From positions 30,788 through 94,787 of the forward strand of contig NKJD01000007.1 in the NCBI GenBank assembly GCA_002256385.1: 64,000 nt of DNA, read 5' to 3'. Of this stretch, positions 35,494 through 44,146 are shown one piece after another (position 1 is the stretch's first letter; every line of letters begins with the position of its first letter). Source of the DNA: Flavobacterium sp. BFFFF2. Lineage in GTDB: Bacteria > Bacteroidota > Bacteroidia > Flavobacteriales > Flavobacteriaceae. A model generated the notes under the pieces. The model did no database searches. It had not been told where the DNA came from and saw nothing but the letters and a program-made list of their open reading frames with translations. The position numbers and the translations under genes are program-made.

Positions 35494-36930
35494 TTAAAAT
35501 TTAAAATAGATAAATTGTTGCTCTTGACCAGAAAAAACAAAAATGGCAAATAATAACAAGAAATAAAAGCCATAACGCCAAATGGGTTTCGCTTTTACTA
35601 AAAAGGTCGAAATGCCGTATTCCTCATATCTATTAAACCATTCAACGCCAAACATCAAAACTAAAAAGGGATACACCAAGGCGTTTAATGAAAGGGGAAT
35701 CGAGATAATTTCCAGTGAAAAAATACGTTTGTAAATGGTAAATGCCTGATGAATATCTGTTGAAAGAAACAAAATAAAGGTGAGTGATACAATGGTAAAA
35801 GTGGACAATATACCTCTTAACTCTTTCAAAGTAGGTAGATTTGAATTTGATTTTTTGGCTTTTTTGTTCATTGAACCATTTAAAATGGAAGGAATAAAAT
35901 ACAACCCATGAAATAAACCAAATAGCACATACGTCCAATTATCACCATGCCAAATGCCGCAAATTACAAAATTGATGACAATGGCAGCAATTAAACCCCA
36001 TTTGTCATAATCGCGAAAGGTGATGCTCAACGGCGTAAACACGTATTCCGTAAGCCAAACCGTTAATGACATGTGCCATTTTCGCCAATAATCGGGAATA
36101 CTTTGTGCAAAAAAGGGAAAATCAAAGTTTTTGGCTATTCTAATGCCAAATATTTTTGAGACCCCAATAGCCATGTCTGAATAGCCAGAAAAGTCGGCAT
36201 AGGTTTGAAAAGCGTATACAAAACAACCCACAAATAGTGAACTGGCAGTTACATGTTCGTAATCAGCATAAACCATGTTGGTGTACATGGCGCAGTTATT
36301 GGCGACTACTAATTTTTTAAACAATCCCCACAAAAATTGTCGGCAGCCATCAATGGCCAACGATTCATCAAATTGGCGGTTGTTATTGATTTGGGGCGCG
36401 AAATTCTTAAATTTATCAATTGGACCTGATAAAATCGAAGGGAAATAACTCACGTATAAAGCGTAATTTAATAAACTTTTCTCGGCGGTTACTTTGCCTT
36501 TATCCACATCCAACACATAACTGATGATTCTAAAGGTGTAAAAACTGATTCCTAATGGAACAATGATTGATAAAGTAGGCAATGACGACTTAACGGAAAT
36601 GGATTGAAACAATTCATTCATTGATACAATGATGAAATTCAAGTATTTAAAATACATCAGTGTGCCAAGGGAGGCAAGGATATTCAAATAAAACAATAAT
36701 TTTCGCTTCAATCCAGGTGCTGTAGTCTGCATTTGCAAACTGAAATAGTAGGTACTTAAAATGGTACACCCAATGAGGATTAAAAAATGCCAGCTGACGT
36801 ACCCATAAAAAACCAAACTTCCGGCCAATAAAATGGCATTTTTCCATTTTACACTGTTTTTGAACAAAAACCAATATAAAACGAAGAGAGAAACAAATAA
36901 AATTAAAAACGGAAATGAATTAAAAATCAT
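35494..36930 (-). CDS. MBOAT-family O-acyltransferase, AlgI/DltB-like (copy 2)
   Basis: The 478-residue membrane protein shares its layout with the MBOAT at 30707: MIFNSFPFLILFV N-terminus, about ten membrane segments, DYWRKWHMSLTVW with the first conserved histidine, and CGIWHGDNWTYV with the catalytic-type histidine. LSGPIDKFKNFAPQ and DFSGYSDMAIG also match. Sequence divergence from copy 1 is large, so the copies probably have different acceptors or donors. It lies 47 bases downstream of the FkbH-like gene, which suggests that it may use the acyl group made by the FkbH-SDR-MaoC-ACP cassette. Confidence 0.92.
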   Translation of the reverse strand: MIFNSFPFLILFVSLFVLYWFLFKNSVKWKNAILLAGSLVFYGYVSWHFLILIGCTILSTYYFSLQMQTTAPGLKRKLLFYLNILASLGTLMYFKYLNFIIVSMNELFQSISVKSSLPTLSIIVPLGISFYTFRIISYVLDVDKGKVTAEKSLLNYALYVSYFPSILSGPIDKFKNFAPQINNNRQFDESLAIDGCRQFLWGLFKKLVVANNCAMYTNMVYADYEHVTASSLFVGCFVYAFQTYADFSGYSDMAIGVSKIFGIRIAKNFDFPFFAQSIPDYWRKWHMSLTVWLTEYVFTPLSITFRDYDKWGLIAAIVINFVICGIWHGDNWTYVLFGLFHGLYFIPSILNGSMNKKAKKSNSNLPTLKELRGILSTFTIVSLTFILFLSTDIHQAFTIYKRIFSLEIISIPLSLNALVYPFLVLMFGVEWFNRYEEYGISTFLVKAKPIWRYGFYFLLLFAIFVFSGQEQQFIYFKF

Positions 36931-36977
36931 AGGATATTATTTGATTTACAATAGGTTAGCAGACCAAATTTGTAAAT

Positions 36978-38699
36978 CTACTTTATTTGGATAAATGTTT
37001 TTCTTGGTTCGTAATTGGTTGCATCCAAATGCCAAACCGATTCGTGGGCGGTAAAACCTAAAGACTCATAGTGCCCCGCAACCATCTGATTTTTAGCTGT
37101 TGGAATGTATTCTCCCACAACAGTATCAAATCCATTTTCTTTGGCAAATGTCATAATGGTGTTTAATACAAAGTTCTCCATGCCTCGTTTCAGCACGCGA
37201 CAACTCATAAACCAAGTGTCAATGAAAACTTCTTGATCACTTTTCTTTTCCAAAATGATGACGCAAATTAAGCCATTGTCGCCAAATTTATCTTCTAAGC
37301 CAAACGAGAACGTATAATGACCTTCTTGGTTTGACATGCGCTCGATATCTTCTTCGGTGTAGCGAACCGTTCTTAAATTAAATTGATTGGAACGTTGCGA
37401 CAGTTGCGAAACCCTTGGCCGGTTGAACTTATTGAATGGTTCCACAGCCGACACCATTTCTAAACTCGACAAAAAGTCGTCTTCGTTGGTGAATTTCATT
37501 TGGACAGATGCGCGCTGCGCCTCCACCTGATAGAGCTTGGTGCGTTCTTTGTCTTCGTTTGAAAACGACAGGGTTTCAAATAAATTTAATGAATAAATGT
37601 ATTCCAAATATTCTGATGGGTCTTCGGGTAGTTCAGGTACACATACTTGCGGTAAATTCTGTCGAACCAAATTGCGCTCAAATGGGTTGTCATCTAAAAA
37701 TACCATTGAATCGAATCCGATGTTCAAAATCGCTTGAATTTGTCGGATGTTATCGGCTTTGTTTTCCCAATTGGCCACAAATACTGAAATATCATCTAAT
37801 CGAATCACCATATCAGGGTGTTTTTCAAACGGCTCCTTCGCAACAGACTCGGTGTTTTTGCTGCAAATGGCTAAGATAATGCCCCGTTCCTTCAATTTTT
37901 TGGCCCAATATTGCAATTCCGTAAAAGCTTTGCCAATTCCTAAAGAACCGATTTGTATATTTTCGATGCCATCATCGCCAATGATTCCGCCCCACGTGGT
38001 ATTGTCTAAATCCAAAATAAGGCATTTGTTCATTCGGCCTGTAAATGCCAATAGAATATCTAAGGTTCGTGCAGCTACATAAGGTAGTGATTCCAAACTC
38101 AATACCATTTCGGTATTGATATAAACCGACGGCTGAAACATATTGGATTTCCCCAACAAATTTTGCACACTTGACAAATCAGCAATAAATAAATTTGGAT
38201 TGGTGCTGGCGTAATCCATCAACAGGTAATTGAGCTTACGCAATTGATACAAATAGCTCCATTCCAACTTATTGGCAAAATTTCCAAAAACAGTGTCGTC
38301 TATTTCAGCATAATTATACACCACCACTTTAGCTTGCGTGTGCGAAGCCAAATTGGACAAATAATGCTGTAATTTTTCCAATTCAATATTGGCCAAATTA
38401 GCCCGTTTTTCTTCTTTTGATTTATTATAGCGTTGCAACAATTTGTGCGACGACTGATAAATAATAACCACCTCGGGCTCAAATTCATACAACTCAGAAG
38501 TTGGGTCTGAAATTTGCAAATCAATTTGGTCAAAATCGGCTTCCCACACATCCAAATGCAGGCTTTTTTCAAAGGCAAAACCGCGTAAGGCCACATTCAA
38601 AAACTGGGTGGATGTGTCGCCCAACAAGGCAACTTTGGTCGTTTTAAAGGAGGAAAAATCTTTTTTAAGATTCTTTTTTAATTGATTGAAAGAGGTCAT
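36978..38699 (-). CDS. FkbH-like HAD-IIIC protein (glyceryl or acyl transfer to ACP)
   Basis: FkbH-type enzymes take the glyceryl unit of 1,3-bisphosphoglycerate, dephosphorylate it and load it onto an acyl carrier protein. The 573-residue protein has an N-terminal SGNH/flavodoxin-like region (VALLGDTSTQ, about 23-32), a HAD core with motif I ILDLDNTTWGG (about D230 and D232), the ICSKN motif, and DDNPFERNLVRQ, then a C-terminal GNAT-like region (about 400-560) with CRVLKRGMENF. The ATG at 38699 is preferred; an in-frame TTG nine bases upstream exists. An ACP gene lies 1.2 kb upstream in the same operon, giving a carrier partner. Confidence 0.87.
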   Translation of the reverse strand: MTSFNQLKKNLKKDFSSFKTTKVALLGDTSTQFLNVALRGFAFEKSLHLDVWEADFDQIDLQISDPTSELYEFEPEVVIIYQSSHKLLQRYNKSKEEKRANLANIELEKLQHYLSNLASHTQAKVVVYNYAEIDDTVFGNFANKLEWSYLYQLRKLNYLLMDYASTNPNLFIADLSSVQNLLGKSNMFQPSVYINTEMVLSLESLPYVAARTLDILLAFTGRMNKCLILDLDNTTWGGIIGDDGIENIQIGSLGIGKAFTELQYWAKKLKERGIILAICSKNTESVAKEPFEKHPDMVIRLDDISVFVANWENKADNIRQIQAILNIGFDSMVFLDDNPFERNLVRQNLPQVCVPELPEDPSEYLEYIYSLNLFETLSFSNEDKERTKLYQVEAQRASVQMKFTNEDDFLSSLEMVSAVEPFNKFNRPRVSQLSQRSNQFNLRTVRYTEEDIERMSNQEGHYTFSFGLEDKFGDNGLICVIILEKKSDQEVFIDTWFMSCRVLKRGMENFVLNTIMTFAKENGFDTVVGEYIPTAKNQMVAGHYESLGFTAHESVWHLDATNYEPRKTFIQIK

Positions 38700-38743
38700 A
38701 AACGGCAACTAAATGTGATTATTTTTTGTGAAGCGTCGTGGTA

Positions 38744-39469
38744 TTATTTTACCAACACGCCGGCAGTAATTGGCAGGTCAATCCCGTTAAATTGAGGGGA
38801 AACTTTTGTTAAAAACGCAACGGCTTCGGCCACTTCTTCGGCGGGTAATAACTTTTTTAATGGATGGTTTTGCACCAGTTGTTCAATGATGCGTTCATCG
38901 GTCGACTGGGTCATATTGGTCATCATAAATGAGGGGGAAACCGCATTGGAACTGATGTTGAACTTGTTATTCTCTGAAGCCCAAACCGTTACCAATGCCT
39001 TTAAATACGCTTTATTGGCCACATAAATGGACAAACCCAAAGGGGGCGTATTCAGCAAATAGGAAGTAAGTACCGTTACGATGTTTCCTTTTTTCTTTTT
39101 CCGGAAAATGCCAATGGCCTTTTGTGTTATTTGCACTGTAGACAACACATTGTGCTGAAAATCGGCTAAAATTTCATCCGGATTAATCTTGTAAAAATGT
39201 GTTTTGACAGGGTCGCCACCAGAATAAGCATTGTTCACTAACCCGTCCAAATCCATGTTGTCCATTTGCACAAACAACTCCTGCAAGCTTTCGGTTGAAC
39301 ACAAATCAACTTGCAAAGCTTTGGTATTTGACAGTTCTTGTTCAATTTGTGCTGCTTTACTTTTTGAATGACAATAAGTGAAATAAACCATATTGCTTGA
39401 ATCACTTGCCAATTTTCTGGTAATGGCTTCACCCAAACCTGAGGAGCCACCTGTAACTAAAATATTCAT
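38744..39469 (-). CDS. short-chain dehydrogenase/reductase (FabG-like)
   Basis: NAD(P)-dependent oxidoreductase of 241 residues. It has the classical SDR marks: TGGSSGLGEAI (about 6-16), NNAYSGG in place of NNAG (about 87-93), a TVLTSYLL strand with the catalytic Ser, and the Tyr-xxx-Lys in IYVANKAYLKAL (about Y154, K158). The cofactor loop lacks strong selectivity marks. It overlaps the MaoC-like gene by four bases, and ACP and FkbH-like genes flank the pair. It may reduce a ketoacyl-ACP or oxidise a hydroxyacyl-ACP as part of a short acyl-chain route. Confidence 0.87.
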   Translation of the reverse strand: MNILVTGGSSGLGEAITRKLASDSSNMVYFTYCHSKSKAAQIEQELSNTKALQVDLCSTESLQELFVQMDNMDLDGLVNNAYSGGDPVKTHFYKINPDEILADFQHNVLSTVQITQKAIGIFRKKKKGNIVTVLTSYLLNTPPLGLSIYVANKAYLKALVTVWASENNKFNISSNAVSPSFMMTNMTQSTDERIIEQLVQNHPLKKLLPAEEVAEAVAFLTKVSPQFNGIDLPITAGVLVK

Positions 39470-39876
39470 TCTATAATTCCGATTTGAATTTTTCCTTTGG
39501 CAACTATTTTTTTTGCATTATTTTTAAAAGTAAATTTAAAAACACATGCTTTAACCGACTCATAATATTCTGAAAGCTCGGCATTAAAATCCAATTCGTC
39601 ATTTAAAAACACAGGATTTTTAAACTGAATTTCTTGCGAATGGATAATCACATCTTTGGTGGGTAAACCTTCGCCAATAAAGTGCGATAAAAAGGCATTC
39701 AATATATTGCCGTGCATCACTTTAGATGGAAATCCTTTTTGCTGCGCAAAAGCATCATCGACATGCAAAGGATTGTGGTCATTTGACAAGGCAATAAAAT
39801 GCATGTAAGCCTCTTCAGATACCGTATATTTTAATTGGTAAAGGGTTCCTACTTCCATACAATTAGGCTTTTTCAA
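39466..39876 (-). CDS. MaoC-like (R)-specific hydratase/dehydratase
   Basis: Hot-dog fold enzyme of 136 residues. The catalytic hydratase motif is intact: ALSNDHNPLHVDDAFA (about 29-44, with the Asp and His dyad), followed by FPSKVMHGNIL (about 50-60). Members hydrate enoyl thioesters or dehydrate (R)-3-hydroxyacyl thioesters. The stop overlaps the SDR start by four bases, and the start lies 14 bases inside the upstream ACP gene, which implies tight translational coupling. Together they look like a small acyl-ACP processing cassette in a polysaccharide locus. Confidence 0.87.
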   Translation of the reverse strand: MKKPNCMEVGTLYQLKYTVSEEAYMHFIALSNDHNPLHVDDAFAQQKGFPSKVMHGNILNAFLSHFIGEGLPTKDVIIHSQEIQFKNPVFLNDELDFNAELSEYYESVKACVFKFTFKNNAKKIVAKGKIQIGIIE

Positions 39877-40102
39877 CGATGGAATCCATCATCTCTCCTA
39901 CATTATTCCATTTTTGAATTTCGGCAGAGGTAAAACGAATACCAAATTTTTTCTCAATACCCACCACCAATTGGATGTGCGTCAATGAATCCCATTCTTC
40001 CACATCAGCTGCGGTCGTTTCTTCAGTAATTACTAATTCTTCATTGTCTAACACGTCAACAAATACTTCATTGATTTTACTTAGTATTTCACTTCTTTCC
40101 AT
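39863..40102 (-). CDS. acyl carrier protein
   Basis: A 79-residue acidic four-helix protein with the phosphopantetheine site WDSLTHIQ, Ser39 being the attachment residue, followed by the helix II recognition sequence. It is distinct from a housekeeping AcpP (whose DSLD reads DSLT here and whose helix II differs) and lies far from fatty-acid genes. The overlapping MaoC-like gene and the following SDR and FkbH-like genes are its probable partners. It would carry a glyceryl, hydroxyacyl or enoyl group to an acyltransferase. A phosphopantetheinyl transferase must be supplied from elsewhere. Confidence 0.93.
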   Translation of the reverse strand: MERSEILSKINEVFVDVLDNEELVITEETTAADVEEWDSLTHIQLVVGIEKKFGIRFTSAEIQKWNNVGEMMDSIVEKA

Positions 40103-40133
40103 GATCTGTTTATTTAGTTTGTTATTATTCCTA

Positions 40134-41216
40134 TTAAAGTTTAATTAATTCAGCCACAATCCGTTCAGCTGCTTTTCCATCCCATTTTTCGGGAATGCTT
40201 CCTTTTTTCCACTGTCCTTGCACTAATTTTTCCAAATAAGGCGGCAAAGCATTTGGGTTGGTGCCAATGAGTTCATTAGTACCCACAGCAATGGTTTCGG
40301 GCCGTTCGGTATTGTCGCGCAAGGTAATACAAGGAACCCCCATGACGGTGGTTTCCTCGGTAATTCCGCCCGAATCGGTCACTACGCCCATGGAATGCTC
40401 CACCAAATAATTAAATTCGTGGTAGCCCAACGGATCCACGATGTACATATTAGGCACGTCTAATGCCAAGGAATGGAACACTTTAGCAGTTCGGGGATGC
40501 ATCGGGAAAATAATCGGAAAATCAGCCACTCCCCTACTGATGGTTTGCACCAATTCGCGCAGCTTTTCGGGCTGATCCACATTAGCTGGGCGGTGCAAGG
40601 TAACCACCAGGTATTTTTTATCTTGTAATGCATAGGTTTCCCAAAAAGAGGGCTTTACAAACCGTGCCCTGTTGGCCAATAAGGTGTCAATCATTACATT
40701 ACCCACAAAAAAGATCGATTCGGCCGTAGCCCCACTTTTAAGTAAGTTTTCACCAGCCCAAGTAGTCGTCGTAAAAAAATAATCGGTGATGCTATCGGTC
40801 ACTAGTCGGTTGATTTCTTCGGGCATCGTCATATCAAATGATCGAATACCAGCCTCCACATGGGCCACTTTCACATTGAGCTTTTTGGCCACAATGCTGC
40901 AAGCCATGGTACTGGTCACATCGCCCACCACCAACACCAAATCGGCTGGATTACTGATGAGCTCTTTTTCAAAGGCAACCATAATCGCGGCCGTTTGTTC
41001 GGCTTGTGAACCTCCACCACAACTTAAATTCACATGAGGTTCAGGAATATTAAGTTGTTTGAAAAAAGTGTCACTCATTTTTTCGTCAAAATGCTGGCCT
41101 GTGTGAATCAGTCGGTATTGAATGGAAGCCGAAGCCAAGGCATCAATGGCATGAATGATCGGCGCGATTTTCATAAAGTTGGGTCGTGCCCCGGCAATGA
41201 TTGCTAATGTCAACAT
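40134..41216 (-). CDS. wecB: UDP-N-acetylglucosamine 2-epimerase (non-hydrolysing)
   Basis: Interconverts UDP-GlcNAc and UDP-ManNAc in the cytoplasm. The 360-residue GT-B-like enzyme has the N-terminal AGARPNFMKIAPII (about 8-21), HTGQHFDEKMS (about 41-51, active-site region), VGDVTSTMACSIVA, VAHVEAGIRSFD (about 117-128) and MPEEINRLVTD motifs, then VTLHRPANVD and a C-terminal VTDSGGITEETTVMGVPCI (about 285-303). All are normal for the family. The product could be used as ManNAc or oxidised to ManNAcA by the dehydrogenase at 56635. It is 15 bases downstream of the GT-like gene at 41231. Confidence 0.93.
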   Translation of the reverse strand: MLTLAIIAGARPNFMKIAPIIHAIDALASASIQYRLIHTGQHFDEKMSDTFFKQLNIPEPHVNLSCGGGSQAEQTAAIMVAFEKELISNPADLVLVVGDVTSTMACSIVAKKLNVKVAHVEAGIRSFDMTMPEEINRLVTDSITDYFFTTTTWAGENLLKSGATAESIFFVGNVMIDTLLANRARFVKPSFWETYALQDKKYLVVTLHRPANVDQPEKLRELVQTISRGVADFPIIFPMHPRTAKVFHSLALDVPNMYIVDPLGYHEFNYLVEHSMGVVTDSGGITEETTVMGVPCITLRDNTERPETIAVGTNELIGTNPNALPPYLEKLVQGQWKKGSIPEKWDGKAAERIVAELIKL

Positions 41217-41230
41217 AATGAGTATAAATG

Positions 41231-42598
41231 TTAATTTCGTATATTTTCGACAATTGTGCTTACCGCAGTTTTTCCTAAATGGGTAAACATTTGTTGTCTT
41301 AATTCGTTTAAATACAACGCCGTATCAAGCGTTTCCAGGTGCAGGATGCCTGCATCAAAATTTGAAAAATCAAATACGTGGGTAAAATCATTGGATGTAG
41401 CCAACAGATCATACACTTGTAAAGGCGTTTCGCTGGCGCGCAAAAACAACGGATAACAGCCGTGGGCAATGCTTTCGGTGGAAAGCGTCGATGAAATACT
41501 TACGCAATATTTGGCTTTTTCAAAACTTTGAGTCAAAGTAAAAGCCCTATAATTATGCCACACCAAATTTTTCGGATTGGCCGAATTATTCAAATAGCTT
41601 TCAGGAATATTAAAATCAGGATGACTGCGAATAATCACTTCAAAATCAGGGTGGTTTTGCGCAAATTGGATGGCAAAATCCAAGAAACGGTAAATATCCG
41701 CTTCGGTGATGTGGTCGCCCATTACTTTTTGCACGCCAAATAAAATGGATTTGTTTTTTACCAATTCGTTGGCAAAACTCAACGTTGGGTGACCAACGGG
41801 CAAACAAGACAATTGCGGGTTGTATGCTGAAAAGGCTTTTTTGTAAAAGGTTCCCCACACTAAAAACTGATCAAATGGCATATTTCGCCAACCTGCTTGC
41901 GTTACCGTTTTGGCAAAAAATCCCCATTGAATACAAACATTGGGTATGGTTAATTTTCGGCTAACCAATGCAACAATGTGTTCAGCCAACACACAGCCTT
42001 CGACCAATATGATTTTTTTGGTTTGGTTTTTAAGATGATAACCCAACACCCGATCAACCAACAAGGAATAATTTCTAAACCGACTGTAATCGCGTGTCCA
42101 AACAGCAGGAAATGCCATAGCAGGCAGCGCATACAATGCATTGTCAACCAACGACTGGTCTTTGCGCTCCCAAATCAGATAGGCGGCTTGCTTAGCCGTT
42201 TGTTTTTCCAGTTCCAATTTGATGTCGGCAGTAAATTTGAGGAACTTATTGTTGGTGATAAAAAAATAATAATCAGCTGCTTGCGGTTTTCCGGCCCTCA
42301 ATGAAGCCACATAGCGAAGTACATCACTGGCAGCTAATTGAATCCGTTTAAGCAAACTAATTTTAGGCGCAAAGCCATTCACATATTTTGCAATGAATCG
42401 GTGCCACTCGGCTTCGTTTTGGATGGATTCAATTTCTTTAAAAAATGAAAATGAGTTGATGAATTCATTCAAATAAAATTGAATCGCAGTTGGTAATAAA
42501 TCGATGTCTTTGTACCTATAGTTCAATTCCTTGGCGGCTACTGCAGCAGTCACCTCCAAATAAAATTGTTCAATACGTTCAGACAATCCGTTCTTCAT
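41231..42598 (-). CDS. GT-B-like surface carbohydrate transferase, family uncertain
   Basis: A 455-residue soluble protein with no membrane segment. The C-terminal half looks GT-B-like: IILVEGCVLAEHIVAL (about 195-210), IPNVCIQWGFFAKTV, LPVGHPTL (about 268-275), FEVIIRSHPDFNIPESYL (about 318-335) and SISSTLSTESIAHGCYPLF (about 369-387). The RSHP and SSTLSTE segments are reminiscent of capsule transferases that use CMP-activated donors. Its stop-start junction with the WecB gene is 15 bases and its start shares one base with the HAD gene upstream, placing it with the CMP-sugar cassette. Donor use is inference. Confidence 0.6.
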   Translation of the reverse strand: MKNGLSERIEQFYLEVTAAVAAKELNYRYKDIDLLPTAIQFYLNEFINSFSFFKEIESIQNEAEWHRFIAKYVNGFAPKISLLKRIQLAASDVLRYVASLRAGKPQAADYYFFITNNKFLKFTADIKLELEKQTAKQAAYLIWERKDQSLVDNALYALPAMAFPAVWTRDYSRFRNYSLLVDRVLGYHLKNQTKKIILVEGCVLAEHIVALVSRKLTIPNVCIQWGFFAKTVTQAGWRNMPFDQFLVWGTFYKKAFSAYNPQLSCLPVGHPTLSFANELVKNKSILFGVQKVMGDHITEADIYRFLDFAIQFAQNHPDFEVIIRSHPDFNIPESYLNNSANPKNLVWHNYRAFTLTQSFEKAKYCVSISSTLSTESIAHGCYPLFLRASETPLQVYDLLATSNDFTHVFDFSNFDAGILHLETLDTALYLNELRQQMFTHLGKTAVSTIVENIRN

Positions 42599-43215
42599 TA
42601 TCCGTTAATTGGAATAAATCCGGTGTTATATTGGTCTAAATCGGGGGCATTACAAGCCATAAAATCGATGCCATTGTGTTGTGCGGCATCAAAATCGTTG
42701 TGCGCGTCGCCAATTAAAATACATTGGCTGCGGTCGTAGCCGTATTGATCTAACAAATCGCCCACCCATTGTTTTTTGGGCGTTGGCGAACCATGTATGC
42801 TCTTAAAATAAGCTGCCAAACCTAAACTGCTGCACAATTCGCGCAATTCGGTCTGATCAGATCCTGACACGATGTGCATCGTATAATTTTGGTAATTCCT
42901 TTGGATAAAATCAACCGTTTCTTCAATGAGTAAACTGGGATCTTTGAGCAATTGCAGCATGATCTCCGAAAATTTACCCGTATAGTGGGCCAATAATTCA
43001 TCGGTCAATTCTTCACCACGAATGGTTTCAAAAAAGTGTCTGAATTTCACATACCGTGAAAGACCGCCATTTTTTCGATGAAAATCAAGGAGTTGCGCCA
43101 CTTGATAGACTGGAAAATCGGCTAAAACGCGTTCAAATCCTAAATCACGAATGGCATTTGACTCGAGAATGACCCCATCAAAATCCCAAAATATTACCTG
43201 GTAATTTTTACTCAT
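42598..43215 (-). CDS. HAD-superfamily phosphatase (205 aa)
   Basis: HAD phosphatase with a complete motif set: FWDFDGVIL (motif I, D11 and D13), IVSGSDQTELR (motif II Ser/Thr, about 112-122), a lysine in TPKKQW (motif III) and LIGDAHNDFDAA (motif IV, about 171-182). A small helical cap lies at about 20-90. The start overlaps the upstream epimerase by eight bases, and the cassette continues with a CMP-Kdo-synthetase-like enzyme and an aldolase, so a sugar-acid phosphate is a reasonable substrate, in the manner of KdsC. Not tested here. Confidence 0.83.
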   Translation of the reverse strand: MSKNYQVIFWDFDGVILESNAIRDLGFERVLADFPVYQVAQLLDFHRKNGGLSRYVKFRHFFETIRGEELTDELLAHYTGKFSEIMLQLLKDPSLLIEETVDFIQRNYQNYTMHIVSGSDQTELRELCSSLGLAAYFKSIHGSPTPKKQWVGDLLDQYGYDRSQCILIGDAHNDFDAAQHNGIDFMACNAPDLDQYNTGFIPING

Positions 43216-44146
43216 GACTGACTGATTTTGCCCATTCTACCATATTTTTCATGCCTTCATTAAAAGGCATGGTTGCTTTCCAATTCAATTCATTTTGGGC
43301 CCGCCAACTGGAACCGAAAATACCAAATTGATCGCCTGGCGTTCCTTGTATTTCAACGACTGGAATGTCTTGTTCAAAATTTTTGCGCAAGGCCTCCACG
43401 ACCTGACCCACTGTATGGTGTATGCCACTGCTTACATTAAATAGGCCAAAAGCATGTGATTGGCTGTAGTCGTAAGCGTTTACAAATGCCTGAACCACAT
43501 CGTCAATATATACAAAATCGCGGAAACGATCCATCGATCCTTTTACGGTAATGGTTCCTAGATTAAGGGCTTGTGCCAAATAAATACTGACCATCCCTTG
43601 TTTCATATTTGTTAAATTTTGCCCTGGGCCATACACGTTAAACAAGCGCAAGGCAACGGAATGAACGCCCAATTGACTGTAAATGCGCAGGTATTGCTCG
43701 CTGGCTAATTTGCCGCAGGCATAAAATGAAACTGGAACGGCTTCGGTTTCTTCGGTAACCGGCAAATAGTCTTGGTTGCCATACACCGACATGGTACTGG
43801 CATAAATAAAATGCTTGATGCCTCTTTCTTTGGCTAATTTCAACAACAACAACGTTGATTCCGTGTTGCTTTGCAGATCATAAGACGGATTTTCGAAACT
43901 GATTTCGCCAGAACTTTGACCAGCAATATGAAAAATGGCTTCGATATCGTAGGCACGCAATTGGTCAACTAACGCCGCATCACCTAGATTTCCCTGAATA
44001 AAAACCACGCCTGCTGGAATGGCTTCAACGGTACCTGTCGATAAATTGTCAATGGTAATTACCTTTTTGCCTGCATTGACCCAATATTGGGCCACTTTTG
44101 AACCAATAAATCCGGCGGCACCTGTTACTAAAAAATAGTTATCCAT
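43208..44146 (-). CDS. SDR nucleotide-sugar epimerase (GalE/WbpP-like)
   Basis: Extended SDR of 312 residues. It carries TGAAGFIGSKVA (about 7-18), IDNLSTGTVEAI, FHIAGQSSGEISF (about 74-86), STMSVYGN and the catalytic Tyr-xxx-Lys in SFYACGKLASEQY (about Y150, K154), then FNVYGPGQN. It is a close family match to UDP-glucose or UDP-GlcNAc 4-epimerases and related 4,6-modifying enzymes; exact substrate is open. It overlaps both neighbours by eight bases (HAD and cytidylyltransferase), so it belongs to the same translationally coupled cassette. Confidence 0.82.
   Translation of the reverse strand: MDNYFLVTGAAGFIGSKVAQYWVNAGKKVITIDNLSTGTVEAIPAGVVFIQGNLGDAALVDQLRAYDIEAIFHIAGQSSGEISFENPSYDLQSNTESTLLLLKLAKERGIKHFIYASTMSVYGNQDYLPVTEETEAVPVSFYACGKLASEQYLRIYSQLGVHSVALRLFNVYGPGQNLTNMKQGMVSIYLAQALNLGTITVKGSMDRFRDFVYIDDVVQAFVNAYDYSQSHAFGLFNVSSGIHHTVGQVVEALRKNFEQDIPVVEIQGTPGDQFGIFGSSWRAQNELNWKATMPFNEGMKNMVEWAKSVSHE

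Noticed and set aside
37508..38082. Overlapping plus-strand frames of 123 and 111 codons inside the FkbH-like gene
   Set aside because: Antisense shadows of a well-supported gene; no domain features.
38700..38708. TTG start adding three residues to the FkbH-like protein
   Set aside because: An ATG nine bases downstream is a simpler start and the extra residues carry no family signal.
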